Part shown: piece by piece, positions 33,484-40,746 of the stretch | Position numbering within the stretch: the first letter of the stretch is position 1 | How the letters are laid out: each line of letters opens with the position of its first letter | Origin: Paraburkholderia phenoliruptrix | GTDB taxonomy: Bacteria; Pseudomonadota; Gammaproteobacteria; Burkholderiales; Burkholderiaceae | Assembly (NCBI RefSeq): GCF_902859825.1 | Contig: NZ_CADIKB010000047.1 | Location: 1 to 40,746, forward strand | Length of the DNA: 40,746 bases | Direction: 5' to 3' | Position numbers and translations under genes: made by a program | The notes under the pieces: model-generated | The model's database searches: none | The model's input: only the letters and a program-made list of their open reading frames with translations | Told to the model about the DNA's origin: nothing

Positions 33484-34541
33484 GCGGATTTCAGCTTGAG
33501 CTGGCCATATAGATCGCCATTTTCCTTGATCACCTCATTGAGCGGCCCCCAGTCGAACATGTCAGGGCCAGGCAGTCGCTTGATATAGCGCAGGTCCTTC
33601 AGATTCTGCGCGCGCTGCAGGATGAAATTCTGGTTGCTGCGCTGATCGATCATCGCCGGCTGTTTCGCGGCCGCGTCGAGCGTGGCGTCGTAGCTCGTTT
33701 TGAAGTACTTGCCGACGGTGTCCTTGACGGCCGAGGCGCGGTCCAGTTCTTCCTGATGCTGCCCGACCATCATCGCCTTGATCAGCGCCTTCACCGCACC
33801 GCGGTTTTCTTGTAGTAGCTTGCTGCGCACGGCGAGAACACAGTCGCTGTAGTTCGCGCCGTAGACGTCAACGCCGTTCGAGAGTTGCACAGAGCCCGGC
33901 CGTGCTTTTAATGCCTGCGTTGCGTAAGGCTCGATGTGGCACATCGCATCGACGTTCCCGGCGATAAAAGCCTGCGCCAGCTCCGGCGACGTGCCGAAGT
34001 AGCGCACCTTCACGTCGGCGAAGCTCATGCCGGCTTTCTTCAGGTAGTCGTAGGGCAACATTTCGAGCGTATCGGCCTGGAATGTGCCGATGGTCTTGCC
34101 GCGCAGCTGGGCCGCTGACGTGATGCCCGGCTGCGCGACGATCACGCAGCCCTGTACACCCGAACCTGCGACGATCTTGATCGGTGCGCCGGCATCGTAG
34201 AGCGTCATGAAGTTGGTGTACGGAACGACAGACACATCCACCACGCCCGCGCCGAACAGCGCGGCGATGTCGGCGTTCGACGGCGTCGTCACGAAGTCGA
34301 GGGTGACGCCCTGCGCGAGATTGCGTTCCTTGACGAGAAAGAACGGACAATTGCAGAGGCCCGTGCCGTGCGTCGCCTTGAGGGTCAGCGGACCGGCCGC
34401 CATGGCCTGTGGAAGATAGGCACCCCCCAACGCCGCGGCGCCGGCCAGACACGCACCGCGCATCAGGAATTCGCGTCGCGTACTGCCAAGTTCGGTCAAT
34501 GGGTAACCATTCTGGTCTTGCTGAACAAATTTCCTGAACAT
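33480..34541 (-). CDS. ABC transporter substrate-binding protein (NMT1/THI5-like), Tat-exported
   Basis: This is a 353-residue periplasmic binding protein. It has a twin-arginine signal (STRREFLMRGACLAGAAALG, Arg22-Arg23) and likely cleavage after QAMA. The mature part follows the NMT1/THI5 fold (LVKERNLAQGVTLDFVTTPS, GKTIGTFQADTLEMLPYDYL, VDAMCHIEPYATQAL). Members bind pyrimidine-like, sulfonate, nitrate or hydantoin-type compounds. An early mature motif GLCNCPFFL has two cysteines. The Tat signal suggests it folds in the cytoplasm, perhaps with a cofactor or to avoid misfolding. AAGGA lies 7 bases upstream of the ATG at 34541. It is 10 bp downstream of a related signal-less protein. Confidence 0.92.
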   Translation of the reverse strand: MFRKFVQQDQNGYPLTELGSTRREFLMRGACLAGAAALGGAYLPQAMAAGPLTLKATHGTGLCNCPFFLVKERNLAQGVTLDFVTTPSNADIAALFGAGVVDVSVVPYTNFMTLYDAGAPIKIVAGSGVQGCVIVAQPGITSAAQLRGKTIGTFQADTLEMLPYDYLKKAGMSFADVKVRYFGTSPELAQAFIAGNVDAMCHIEPYATQALKARPGSVQLSNGVDVYGANYSDCVLAVRSKLLQENRGAVKALIKAMMVGQHQEELDRASAVKDTVGKYFKTSYDATLDAAAKQPAMIDQRSNQNFILQRAQNLKDLRYIKRLPGPDMFDWGPLNEVIKENGDLYGQLKLKSA

Positions 34542-34551
34542 CGCGTGGTCC

Positions 34552-35469
34552 TTAGAGAGATTCAACGGCAGATGGGGAGATGAAAGTTTCCGCAGGCGAC
34601 TGCGCGAGCGTTTGTGCCAGCAGGTCGAAGCTGAAAATCTCTCCGATCGAGCCTGAAACCTGCATTCGTCCGAGCGCTTCCAGCGACCGGGCACGTGCGA
34701 GAATGCACTCGCGAAGCGGGCGAATATCGATGATCGGCGGCTGCGCTACGATGCCGGTCAGCAGTTCGTCGAGCGTGAATTCGGGGTAGCGGTACGCGCT
34801 GGCGCGCAGGGCTTCGCGGGGATTGTTCGTGATCGCTTCCTGCGCGTCGAGCATCGCGCGTAAGGCCGCGCAGATGATCTCGGGATGCGCGTCGAGAAAA
34901 CTCTTGCGGGCGACGAGCAGCGTGTCGGGATAGTCGCTGCCCCAGGCATGCAAACCGTCGCACAACATCTCGAAGCCGCGCAGCCGAAGGCGGGAAATCC
35001 AGGGTTCGATCAACGTCAGCGCCGCGAGGCGGCCGGCGGTCAGCTCGTCGAGCGCCTCGGCGAGCGATGGGTACAGTACGCGGTCGATCTGCATGGAGTC
35101 CATGCCGTGTACCCGCAGTGCATCGTGCAGCAGGACTTCCATTGGATCGTCGGCGAAAGTTCCTACACGCTGGCCGCGCAGATCGCTCATCGACAGGCCC
35201 GGCTGCCCCACGAGCGCCATGCCGAGCTTGCCGCTGCCGCCGACAATGCGCAGCGGATCGGGCCGGGCATGATCGACCAGCGGCTGTGTAAAGCCGGTGG
35301 TGCCGAGATCAGCCTCTCCGCTTCTCAGCAATGCGGCGGTGGAGCTGAACTGTGCCAGCGGCGGTGCTTCGACCTGCAGGCCATGACGCTCGAACAGGCC
35401 GGTATCGACCGCAACGAACAACGCGAGATTGGAAAGCGCACTGCCGTGCGCCAGGAGCAATTTTTGCAT
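34552..35469 (-). CDS. NMT1/THI5-like protein without signal peptide
   Basis: The protein has 305 residues with the periplasmic-binding-protein fold (LFVAVDTGLFERHGLQVEAP, LRGQRVGTFADDPMEVLLHD, AALTLIEPWISRLRLRG), but it starts MQKLLLAHGSALSNLALF directly at the first strand. No signal peptide, Tat motif or lipobox is present, so it should stay in the cytoplasm. Candidates are an intracellular ligand sensor, a ligand carrier, or an enzyme comparable in fold (not shown in function) to eukaryotic THI5. The CCCFC motif of THI5 is absent. It is the first gene of the operon, followed at 10 bp by the Tat-exported binding protein. Upstream of its start is only a weak ribosome binding site. Confidence 0.85.
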   Translation of the reverse strand: MQKLLLAHGSALSNLALFVAVDTGLFERHGLQVEAPPLAQFSSTAALLRSGEADLGTTGFTQPLVDHARPDPLRIVGGSGKLGMALVGQPGLSMSDLRGQRVGTFADDPMEVLLHDALRVHGMDSMQIDRVLYPSLAEALDELTAGRLAALTLIEPWISRLRLRGFEMLCDGLHAWGSDYPDTLLVARKSFLDAHPEIICAALRAMLDAQEAITNNPREALRASAYRYPEFTLDELLTGIVAQPPIIDIRPLRECILARARSLEALGRMQVSGSIGEIFSFDLLAQTLAQSPAETFISPSAVESL

Positions 35470-35943
35470 GACAGGATCTGGGAGTCAGGGAATCGCTTGG
35501 GCAGACGGCTTGCCGCACGCGAGGGCTTGACGATGTCTAGCGAAGACCGTGCCAGCGAGCGAGGCTTCGCATGCGCTCAAGCGCATCGCTTTGTTTACAG
35601 GATGTCGAAGATATTGTTTTAGATAAAACTAAAACGTGTACACAATTGTGTCTTATCCTGTCTTCGAAAAACGCACCACAATGTGGCCAGAGGGCCGATT
35701 CTGCACCGTCATGTTGCGCTCGGCACAGTGACTGGGCATCACGCATTTAAGCAATCTATAGCCTGAACTTGCAAGGAAGGACGGACACGGTCGTACAATT
35801 TGCTTTCGCAACAAAAATACAATGTGGCATATAACTTGTGTGCATATCGGCGATAATCTGCACTGCGGCGAGGCAGTGCAATTGGTGTAGTCAACCGCGT
35901 ACGTTGCCCTTGTCGTGATTCTGTTCATTACCAGGACCCTTTC
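35470..35943. promoter_or_regulatory. Divergent control region of the hydrolase operon and gntR
   Basis: This 474-bp region separates the operon start (minus) from the GntR regulator (plus). From 35600 to 35860 it is clearly AT-richer than its neighbours. It contains a perfect 12-bp palindrome (35640-35651) and related half-sites around 35795-35835 (GTACAATTTG, ATACAATGTGG, AACTTGTGTGC), likely places for regulator binding. No gene is seen in it; the minus-strand open frame at 35653-36183 overlaps gntR and lacks family features. Confidence 0.55.
35640..35651. promoter_or_regulatory. Candidate GntR operator palindrome
   Basis: ACACAATTGTGT is a perfect 12-bp inverted repeat, 171 bp upstream of the operon's first start codon and 293 bp from gntR. 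It is the strongest palindrome noticed in this divergent region. It fits a dimeric GntR/FCD regulator, but binding is inferred. Confidence 0.45.
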
Positions 35944-36675
35944 ATGCCGACAGATAAGAAGAGGGTGAAGACGGCCGAAAACGAAGTGGCTGGCTCCTTC
36001 GACGGCGCGCATCGCCACGTGATTTACGAGCGCTTGATGAATGCGATTTCGGAGCATCGGCTGGAGCCCGGCACGAAGCTCTCCGAAGACCGGCTCGCCA
36101 GTATTTTCAACGTGAGCCGGACCACGGTGCGCTCGGTGTTGCAGCAACTGGCACACGAACTTGTCGTGACGATCGTGCCGCATCGCGGCGCTTTTGTTGC
36201 GAGCCCGACGGTGGAGGAGGCGCGCGAGTTATTCGAGGCGCGGCGTCAGATCGAATTGCCGATCATCGAAAAGGTGTGCCGTTGCGCGACGAAGAAAGAC
36301 CTGGCGCGTTTGCGCGCGCATGTGGCACAGGAAGACGAGGCCCGTAAGCGTGATGACCGGCGCGCCACGGTACGGCTTTCAGGCGAATTCCACGTGATGC
36401 TCGCGCAGGTGTCGGGCAATCGCTTCGTCGAGCGTACGATGCGCGGCCTGCAGATGCTCACGTGCCTGACCATCCTGCTCTACAACGCGCCGACGGCGAA
36501 GGCGTGTCCGCATGACGAACATACGCGCCTGATCGATGCGCTGGAAGCGGGCAACCTGAAGCTGGCGCAAAAAGTGATGATCGAGCATCTCGAACATATC
36601 GAAGCCACGCTCCGGTTGCATGAGCCCGCGGAAGAGCACGACGATCTGGAGGCGATCCTGTTCGATGGCCAATGA
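35944..36675 (+). CDS. GntR-family transcriptional regulator (FCD type)
   Basis: This is a 243-residue regulator. The N-terminal winged helix-turn-helix is at about 25-90 (YERLMNAISEHRLEPGTKLS, RLASIFNVSRTTVRSVLQQL). The C-terminal FCD all-helical effector domain is at about 95-230, with candidate metal-binding His residues in GEFHVMLAQVSGNRFV and MIEHLEHIEATL. The group often senses a pathway metabolite and represses the adjacent operon. Its divergent position strongly suggests control of the 28086-35469 genes and possibly the convergent deacetylase gene. Confidence 0.92.
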   Translation: MPTDKKRVKTAENEVAGSFDGAHRHVIYERLMNAISEHRLEPGTKLSEDRLASIFNVSRTTVRSVLQQLAHELVVTIVPHRGAFVASPTVEEARELFEARRQIELPIIEKVCRCATKKDLARLRAHVAQEDEARKRDDRRATVRLSGEFHVMLAQVSGNRFVERTMRGLQMLTCLTILLYNAPTAKACPHDEHTRLIDALEAGNLKLAQKVMIEHLEHIEATLRLHEPAEEHDDLEAILFDGQ

Positions 36676-36687
36676 CGTTGGCGTGCT

Positions 36688-37884
36688 TCAGTGCGCGGTG
36701 AGCGTGTCGAGAACCTGCCGCAGAAAGTGGTCGCATGCCGCGAGTTGCGACAACTCGACGGATTCGTCCGCCTTGTGGGCATCGTCGATGCTGCCAGGGC
36801 CGCAGATGACGGTCGGAATGCCAGCCTGCGAGAACAGGCCGGCCTCGGTGCCGTAGGTCACCTTGCGTGTCTCGAAGTCGTTGCACAGGCTCCGCACGAG
36901 TCGCGTGATGGCGGCTTGTTCCGCGCTGTCGAGTGCCAGGGTCGCGCCGACTTTTTCAAACGAGATCGACGCCTCGTCGGCCACCGCGCGCATCTCCGGT
37001 TCCAGTTGCTCGCGAGCGTAGCGGGCGATCTGTTCGAAAAAGCGTTCTGGATCTTCTGACGGCAGGTTGCGATATTCGAAGAAGAACTCGCACTGCTCGG
37101 GAATCGTGTTGATCGCGATGCCGCCCGAGATCATACCGGTCTGCGCCGTCGCAAATGGCACGTCGAAGGCGCGGTCGAACGGGCCGTTGCGGCGAAGTAG
37201 ATCGGCGGCCTCGCGGATGTGGCAGATCAGCCGCGCCGCATATTCGATCGCATTGACGCCGCTCGGCGTGCGGGACGAATGGCCGGCCAGACCCTTCACG
37301 CAGCATCGGTAAGCATTGTTGCCCTTGTGCGCGACGACGGGCCGCATGCTCGTCGGTTCTCCGATGATGCACCCAGCCGGGCGGATGCCGCGGTCCGCAA
37401 GTTCCGCCAGCAGCAACGGCGCGCCGAGACAGCCGACTTCCTCGTCGAATGAAAATGCGAAATGAATCGGCTCGCGCAGCGCACGCCGCTGAATTTCGGG
37501 CAGCAAGCCGAGCGTCACCCCGATGAACCCCTTCATGTCGCACGAGCCGCGGCCGTAGAGTCGCTCGCCGCGGACAACAGGGTCGAAGGGGGCGCTCGAC
37601 CAGTGCTGGCCGGTCACCGGAACGACATCGGTATGACCCGACAGCACGACGCCGCCATTCGTCTCGCCGTGCATCGCTGGCAGCGTCGCGAACAGATTCG
37701 CCTTTTGCCGGCACCGGTCATAGACAAGAAGCGTTTCGACGTCGTGGGCTCGAAGGCGATCCCGGATTGCTTCGATCAGGCCGAGATTCGAATGACTGCT
37801 GGTCGTGTCGTATCGAATGAGCTCCTCGACTAGCGCAAGGTAAGGCGCGCGTTCGCTTGCGCCGGCTGTCGGCTGATCAGGCAT
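36688..37884 (-). CDS. argE: ArgE-like acetylornithine deacetylase (M20 family)
   Basis: This 398-residue zinc hydrolase removes the acetyl group from N-acetylornithine or acts on a similar N-acyl amino acid. All five M20 ligand positions are intact: His84 (SGHTDVVPV), Asp116 (GRGSCDMKG), Glu148-Glu149 (SFDEEVG), Glu176 (IIGEPTSM) and the final His in DAHKADESVEL. The start MPDQPTAGAS at 37884 is preferred; the open frame to 37959 has no family match. It converges on gntR with only 12 bp between stop codons. In this context an N-deacylase for a catabolic intermediate is as likely as arginine biosynthesis. Confidence 0.88.
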   Translation of the reverse strand: MPDQPTAGASERAPYLALVEELIRYDTTSSHSNLGLIEAIRDRLRAHDVETLLVYDRCRQKANLFATLPAMHGETNGGVVLSGHTDVVPVTGQHWSSAPFDPVVRGERLYGRGSCDMKGFIGVTLGLLPEIQRRALREPIHFAFSFDEEVGCLGAPLLLAELADRGIRPAGCIIGEPTSMRPVVAHKGNNAYRCCVKGLAGHSSRTPSGVNAIEYAARLICHIREAADLLRRNGPFDRAFDVPFATAQTGMISGGIAINTIPEQCEFFFEYRNLPSEDPERFFEQIARYAREQLEPEMRAVADEASISFEKVGATLALDSAEQAAITRLVRSLCNDFETRKVTYGTEAGLFSQAGIPTVICGPGSIDDAHKADESVELSQLAACDHFLRQVLDTLTAH

Positions 37885-38234
37885 GGCCGGTGACCTCTTT
37901 GTCTCTGTGGTAGATCGGTCAATTCTATGCGGACGAAATTCTTTGAGGTGTGAATGCATATCCCGAGCCGCGGGGTGCGTTGATAGAGCGTTTTCGGCGG
38001 ATCCGAACGTCCGAACGGACTAAGCTGCTCGCGCGGTGCCCGAGAGGAAACCCGCTCACGCCGGAACACCTCTTTGAGCTTGCGCAATAACGCCGTGCGT
38101 TTCTTCAACTTCGGCGTATAGTCGTGCAATGAAGCGAAAGTAGAAGCGTTTTGGAAGTAAAAGTAGAAGCAGCCTAGGCGCAAGTGGTCCACGTCGCCCA
38201 CCCAGACGGTCGTCATGTCCGTTCCGTTCGAACC
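37885..38234. other. Intergenic stretch with a short direct repeat
   Basis: This is a 350-bp region between the ArgE-like gene and the conserved small gene at 38235. A minus-strand open frame (37830-38216) crosses it. Its segment KKRTALLRKLKEVFRRER vaguely recalls group II intron maturases, but no further match follows. Two copies of AAAGTAGAAGC occur at 38137-38147 and 38160-38170, with a period of 23 bp. Confidence 0.35.
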
Positions 38235-38606
38235 CTATTCACCGCCGCGTGCGCAGAGCTCCGGCAACTTATCGCTCGATCCGTCATCGCTACGTTGCGG
38301 CCCTGTCGGAGGAACCGCTCTGTTCGTTTTTCTTTCCCGCCGCTCATTGCGCCGGGCGTCCGCACGCTTCACGACTTCTTCCAGAGATTGCACGTGTTCA
38401 GGCGTAGCACGACCAAAGCGCTTGTGATAACAGTGCGCGATAAATTCTGCGAGGGGGCGCTTCCATGGCTCCTGCTGCCCGTTAGCCAGGGATCCGAATT
38501 TTCGGGGATTCAATCCCAGTTCGCGCGCCATCTGGATATGAGCATGGCTCAATCTGAAACGCTGCCTCGCTTCAAACCACGGTTGAAGTTTCGATGGTAT
38601 CGGCAT
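38235..38606 (-). CDS. Conserved small protein of unknown function
   Basis: The protein has 123 residues. The N-terminal half is structured and basic (PSKLQPWFEARQRFRLSHAH, MARELGLNPRKFGSLANGQQ, PWKRPLAEFIAHCYHKRFGR). A helix with many Lys and Arg (RADARRNERRERKTNR) and a low-complexity tail follow. I recall proteins with this N-terminal pattern in many bacteria, but no function can be named. Its ATG overlaps the stop of the gene at 38606-38989 by 3 bases, so the two are translationally coupled. Confidence 0.7.
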   Translation of the reverse strand: MPIPSKLQPWFEARQRFRLSHAHIQMARELGLNPRKFGSLANGQQEPWKRPLAEFIAHCYHKRFGRATPEHVQSLEEVVKRADARRNERRERKTNRAVPPTGPQRSDDGSSDKLPELCARGGE

Positions 38607-38989
38607 CAGTGTTCACCTCTGCGCCAGCTTGCGGCGGTCAACCGCTCCACCGCCGCGTAATAACGCGCCTGCGAAGTCGCAGCATCGTCGTTCTGATCCG
38701 TCTTCAAAATATCAAACAGATGCTCTGCGACGACTGAGCCGATCGCGTGAACCGCGTCGTGTCGCGTAAGTCCTTCTTTCCCGAGGCGATCCATCGCCCG
38801 GACCACGGGCTCAAGGTTCAGGGCGATCTGGTTTTCGACGATCGCGTGTAGTGCAGCGTGTGCCGTGACGTTGGGAAGCTTGATCCGGGCTACCCGGTGA
38901 TACGTGTCGACGAGAGCAATTCGCTCCTGTTCGTCGAGTTCGAGCCATGATTCAGGTTCGGGCGCACACCCGGGGTTGTACTCTTCCAT
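38606..38989 (-). CDS. Conserved protein of unknown function
   Basis: The protein has 127 residues. It is soluble and helical, with blocks CAPEPESWLELDEQERIALV, YHRVARIKLPNVTAHAALHA, VENQIALNLEPVVRAMDRL and LTRHDAVHAIGSVVAEHLFD. The repeated His-Ala and acidic positions suggest a conserved but uncharacterised fold seen in varied bacteria. The start MEEYNPGCA at 38989 is preferred over a longer frame to 39145, which has no matching N-terminus. It is followed by the gene at 38235-38606. Confidence 0.68.
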   Translation of the reverse strand: MEEYNPGCAPEPESWLELDEQERIALVDTYHRVARIKLPNVTAHAALHAIVENQIALNLEPVVRAMDRLGKEGLTRHDAVHAIGSVVAEHLFDILKTDQNDDAATSQARYYAAVERLTAASWRRGEH

Positions 38990-39181
38990 GATGCAAGTCC
39001 TGTGCTGACTTCTGCCTGTCGTAAAACTGCCATTTCCAGCCACTTTGCGCTTGAGTCCAGTCATCGGCGACAAAACGGGTGCCTGTCCCACACGACCGGG
39101 AGGGACCCGTTGTGATGACAAGACGCCGGCGCTCGGGCCATGCAAAAACCGTCCATCCCGTAACCGGGATGCATCGCGACG

Positions 39182-40408
39182 TTATGCGACCCAATGATGC
39201 GCCAGCACCGTGGCGACGAACGAATGCCCCGGAATGGCCGCAAACTGCTCCCGCAGACGCCTGTTGAACTGGTCAAGTTCCATGCCGGAAGCAAGGGACG
39301 CATCCGCCAGCGCGCCGTAGGCATCCAGCACATCGCTCCCCGTGATTTCGTACCCGAAGCCTGCGGCCATCCAGTGCAGCGCTGCCGTGCCACAGGCCAC
39401 TGCGAATTCAGGCTTGCGCTGCGCGAAATCGCGTGCGGCTCGCGTCAGGGTTCGCGGGTCGGTGGGGCCGCGCATCGCGAGCGACGCCGCCAGATCGAGC
39501 AGGCCGGCGTCCTTCGCGGCGGCGAACCATTTCCCCTCTGCGCCGGGACTGCTCGCGACAAGGTCGTGGAGAATGCTGTCGAAACTCCTGTCCGGATATT
39601 TCTTTGCGATGGCACGGAATGTCGCGAGATGCGTGGTGGCCTGATTGGCCTCGATTGCGTAACGCCGATAGGCCTCGTCCATCATGCCCGACGACAGAAG
39701 GATCGCTTCGCATTTGCGGGCGATGGCGGCAGTGGGCGCATTCAGCCCCCTCGACGCTTCCGCGTAACGCAGTGCTTCAGCCGAACGATTTAATGCGATC
39801 AGTGCATCCACCCCGTACTGGCGATACCCCCACCAGTTCAGGCGCGCGCCATCCACGAGAGCGAGTAGTTCCGCATGGCGCCGGGCGGCATTGAGCGCAC
39901 TCAGGCAGGCGGTGGTACCCGCGAAATGCTCTCCCAGTCCTTCAGCGCCCATCACGCGCGCTGTAATCGGCAACAACCTGTCTGCCCATAAGGACGCGAT
40001 GTCGGGCGACGTACACAGGTCACCCCAGCGATCGCCCAACTGTTCGATATACGGCATCGGGTCGTCCTGGAGCGCGTCAAACAGGCGTTCCAGCCAACGC
40101 ATCCGGACCGGAGCGGGCACGTCCACCCCGCCGATGACCGGCACAAGCGCGTCGATTGCGCGATTCACGGCGGTGCCAATTGCCCCCGACGAGCTGTCTA
40201 CGTGTTCAAGCGCGGGCGAAAGCTTTTCGAGCAAGGCGACCGCGCCGTCCGCGGCGAGAACAGGATCTGCGCGAGCAATCTGCCGGATCTCCGCCAGCGC
40301 TTCTTTCAGACGCTGGATCGGCAACGCGGATTTCCAGCCGAAGGCGCCACGCCGGAACCGCTTGGCGAAAGCCCACTTGTGAGCGGTGTGAGAGGTTGTG
40401 CGTGTCAT
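39182..40408 (-). CDS. Conserved helical-repeat-like protein of unknown function
   Basis: The protein has 408 residues and starts MTRTTSHTAHKWAFAKRFRR. It is almost wholly helical, with repeated short helix pairs (for example ALNRSAEALRYAEASRG, CEAILLSSGMMDEAYRRYA and FAAAKDAGLLDLAASLAMRG) as in TPR-like proteins. It has no signal peptide or membrane segment. The conserved feel of its N-terminus (LPIQRLKEALAEIRQIARAD, LEKLSPALEHVDSSSGAIGT) suggests a family I can describe but not name. It follows the gene at 40425-40673 by 16 bp and is probably co-transcribed with it. Confidence 0.72.
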   Translation of the reverse strand: MTRTTSHTAHKWAFAKRFRRGAFGWKSALPIQRLKEALAEIRQIARADPVLAADGAVALLEKLSPALEHVDSSSGAIGTAVNRAIDALVPVIGGVDVPAPVRMRWLERLFDALQDDPMPYIEQLGDRWGDLCTSPDIASLWADRLLPITARVMGAEGLGEHFAGTTACLSALNAARRHAELLALVDGARLNWWGYRQYGVDALIALNRSAEALRYAEASRGLNAPTAAIARKCEAILLSSGMMDEAYRRYAIEANQATTHLATFRAIAKKYPDRSFDSILHDLVASSPGAEGKWFAAAKDAGLLDLAASLAMRGPTDPRTLTRAARDFAQRKPEFAVACGTAALHWMAAGFGYEITGSDVLDAYGALADASLASGMELDQFNRRLREQFAAIPGHSFVATVLAHHWVA

Positions 40409-40424
40409 GCTCCGGGGTGCCAGC

Positions 40425-40673
40425 TCAGCGCGTCTTCATATAGGCGGCGTACAGCGCCGTGTTGAGCGCCTGCAGTTCGCGTCGGGTTTCCAGCAGTTCG
40501 TAATGCCGGCCTTGACGCTCCAGACCGAGTAACTCGAGCATCAGCTTCGCCGCCCGCTCGGGCGCATTGCGTCGCGAAGGCTCTGCCTGTTTGAACAGCG
40601 GCGTGAGGCCGGCCTTTTCCGTGAGTACCCACGCCGTATGCGCAAGCCAAGAACGATTTCGTGATACTCGCAA
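40425..40673 (-). CDS. Small conserved-looking protein, possibly 5'-truncated
   Basis: The protein has 82 residues, starting with TTG at 40673 three codons after an in-frame stop and without a clear ribosome binding site. The body LAHTAWVLTEKAGLTPLFKQ, RRNAPERAAKLMLELLGLER and RRELQALNTALYAAYMKTR has strong coding character. The weak start and the immediate upstream stop suggest that an N-terminal part has been lost, or that another start is used. It directly precedes the 408-residue gene. Confidence 0.5.
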   Translation of the reverse strand: MRVSRNRSWLAHTAWVLTEKAGLTPLFKQAEPSRRNAPERAAKLMLELLGLERQGRHYELLETRRELQALNTALYAAYMKTR

Positions 40674-40746
40674 GCTGTGTTAAAGCGGACATTAACACGA
40701 ACACAGCAGAGGATCCGGGCAATGACGGCAAGACGAACCACCATCC

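Noticed and set aside
37830..38216. Group II intron maturase remnant
   Set aside because: Only one basic helix (KKRTALLRKLKEVFRRER) is suggestive; no reverse transcriptase motif or intron RNA structure was recognised.

Overview
The window looks like chromosomal accessory DNA of a Burkholderiaceae member, most likely Paraburkholderia or Caballeronia. This rests on the high-GC coding style, a truncated porin with a typical Burkholderia N-terminus, and the mix of LysR, short-chain dehydrogenase (SDR) and NMT1-type ABC genes. Everything is read from sequence alone, with no database search. No tRNA, rRNA or CRISPR array was seen.

Region 1 (1-7958) is a decayed nitrate-respiration and low-oxygen island. 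It holds narG (3' end missing), nnrS, a perfect FNR/Anr box, a small heavy-metal-associated (HMA)-fold protein without its Cys pair, an orphan sdhB, a small conserved protein and a hemerythrin-like protein, separated by stretches with gene remnants. Region 2 (8169-11794) is a Tn3-family tnpA-tnpC unit. Its right inverted repeat cuts a porin gene after about 36 codons, and no left repeat is visible.

Region 3 (12009-14877) holds a 2-hydroxyacid dehydrogenase, a class II aldolase C-terminal fragment, an intact IS6-family element with 15-bp terminal repeats, a paoB-like fragment and an intact paoA-like gene. The IS6 copy fuses two formerly separate operons. Region 4 (15060-24744) is a redox and detoxification block: SDR, LysR with a divergent aldo/keto reductase, a Bcr/CflA-type MFS pump, a second aldo/keto reductase, cupin, carboxymuconolactone decarboxylase-like protein, a small protein, two related atypical SDRs and a divergent LysR.

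Region 5 (24766-28064) is a compact 3.3-kb Tn7/Tn5053-like transposon carrying only tniA, tniB and a very short tniQ. Its imperfect terminal repeats begin TGTTG, and copies of a TTAATTnTGCTAGC motif occur at both ends. It lies between two convergent genes.

Region 6 (28086-37884) is a tightly packed seven-gene operon: signal-less solute-binding-like protein, Tat-exported NMT1-type binding protein, permease, ATPase, nitrilase-superfamily amidase, AtzB/TrzN-like amidohydrolase and an M20 hydrolase lacking two expected metal ligands. A GntR/FCD regulator is divergent to it, followed by a convergent ArgE-like deacetylase. It looks like an uptake and stepwise hydrolysis system for a small nitrogen compound of unknown identity, and it is the best candidate for an undescribed pathway. 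Region 7 (38235-40673) contains four conserved genes of unknown function on the minus strand.
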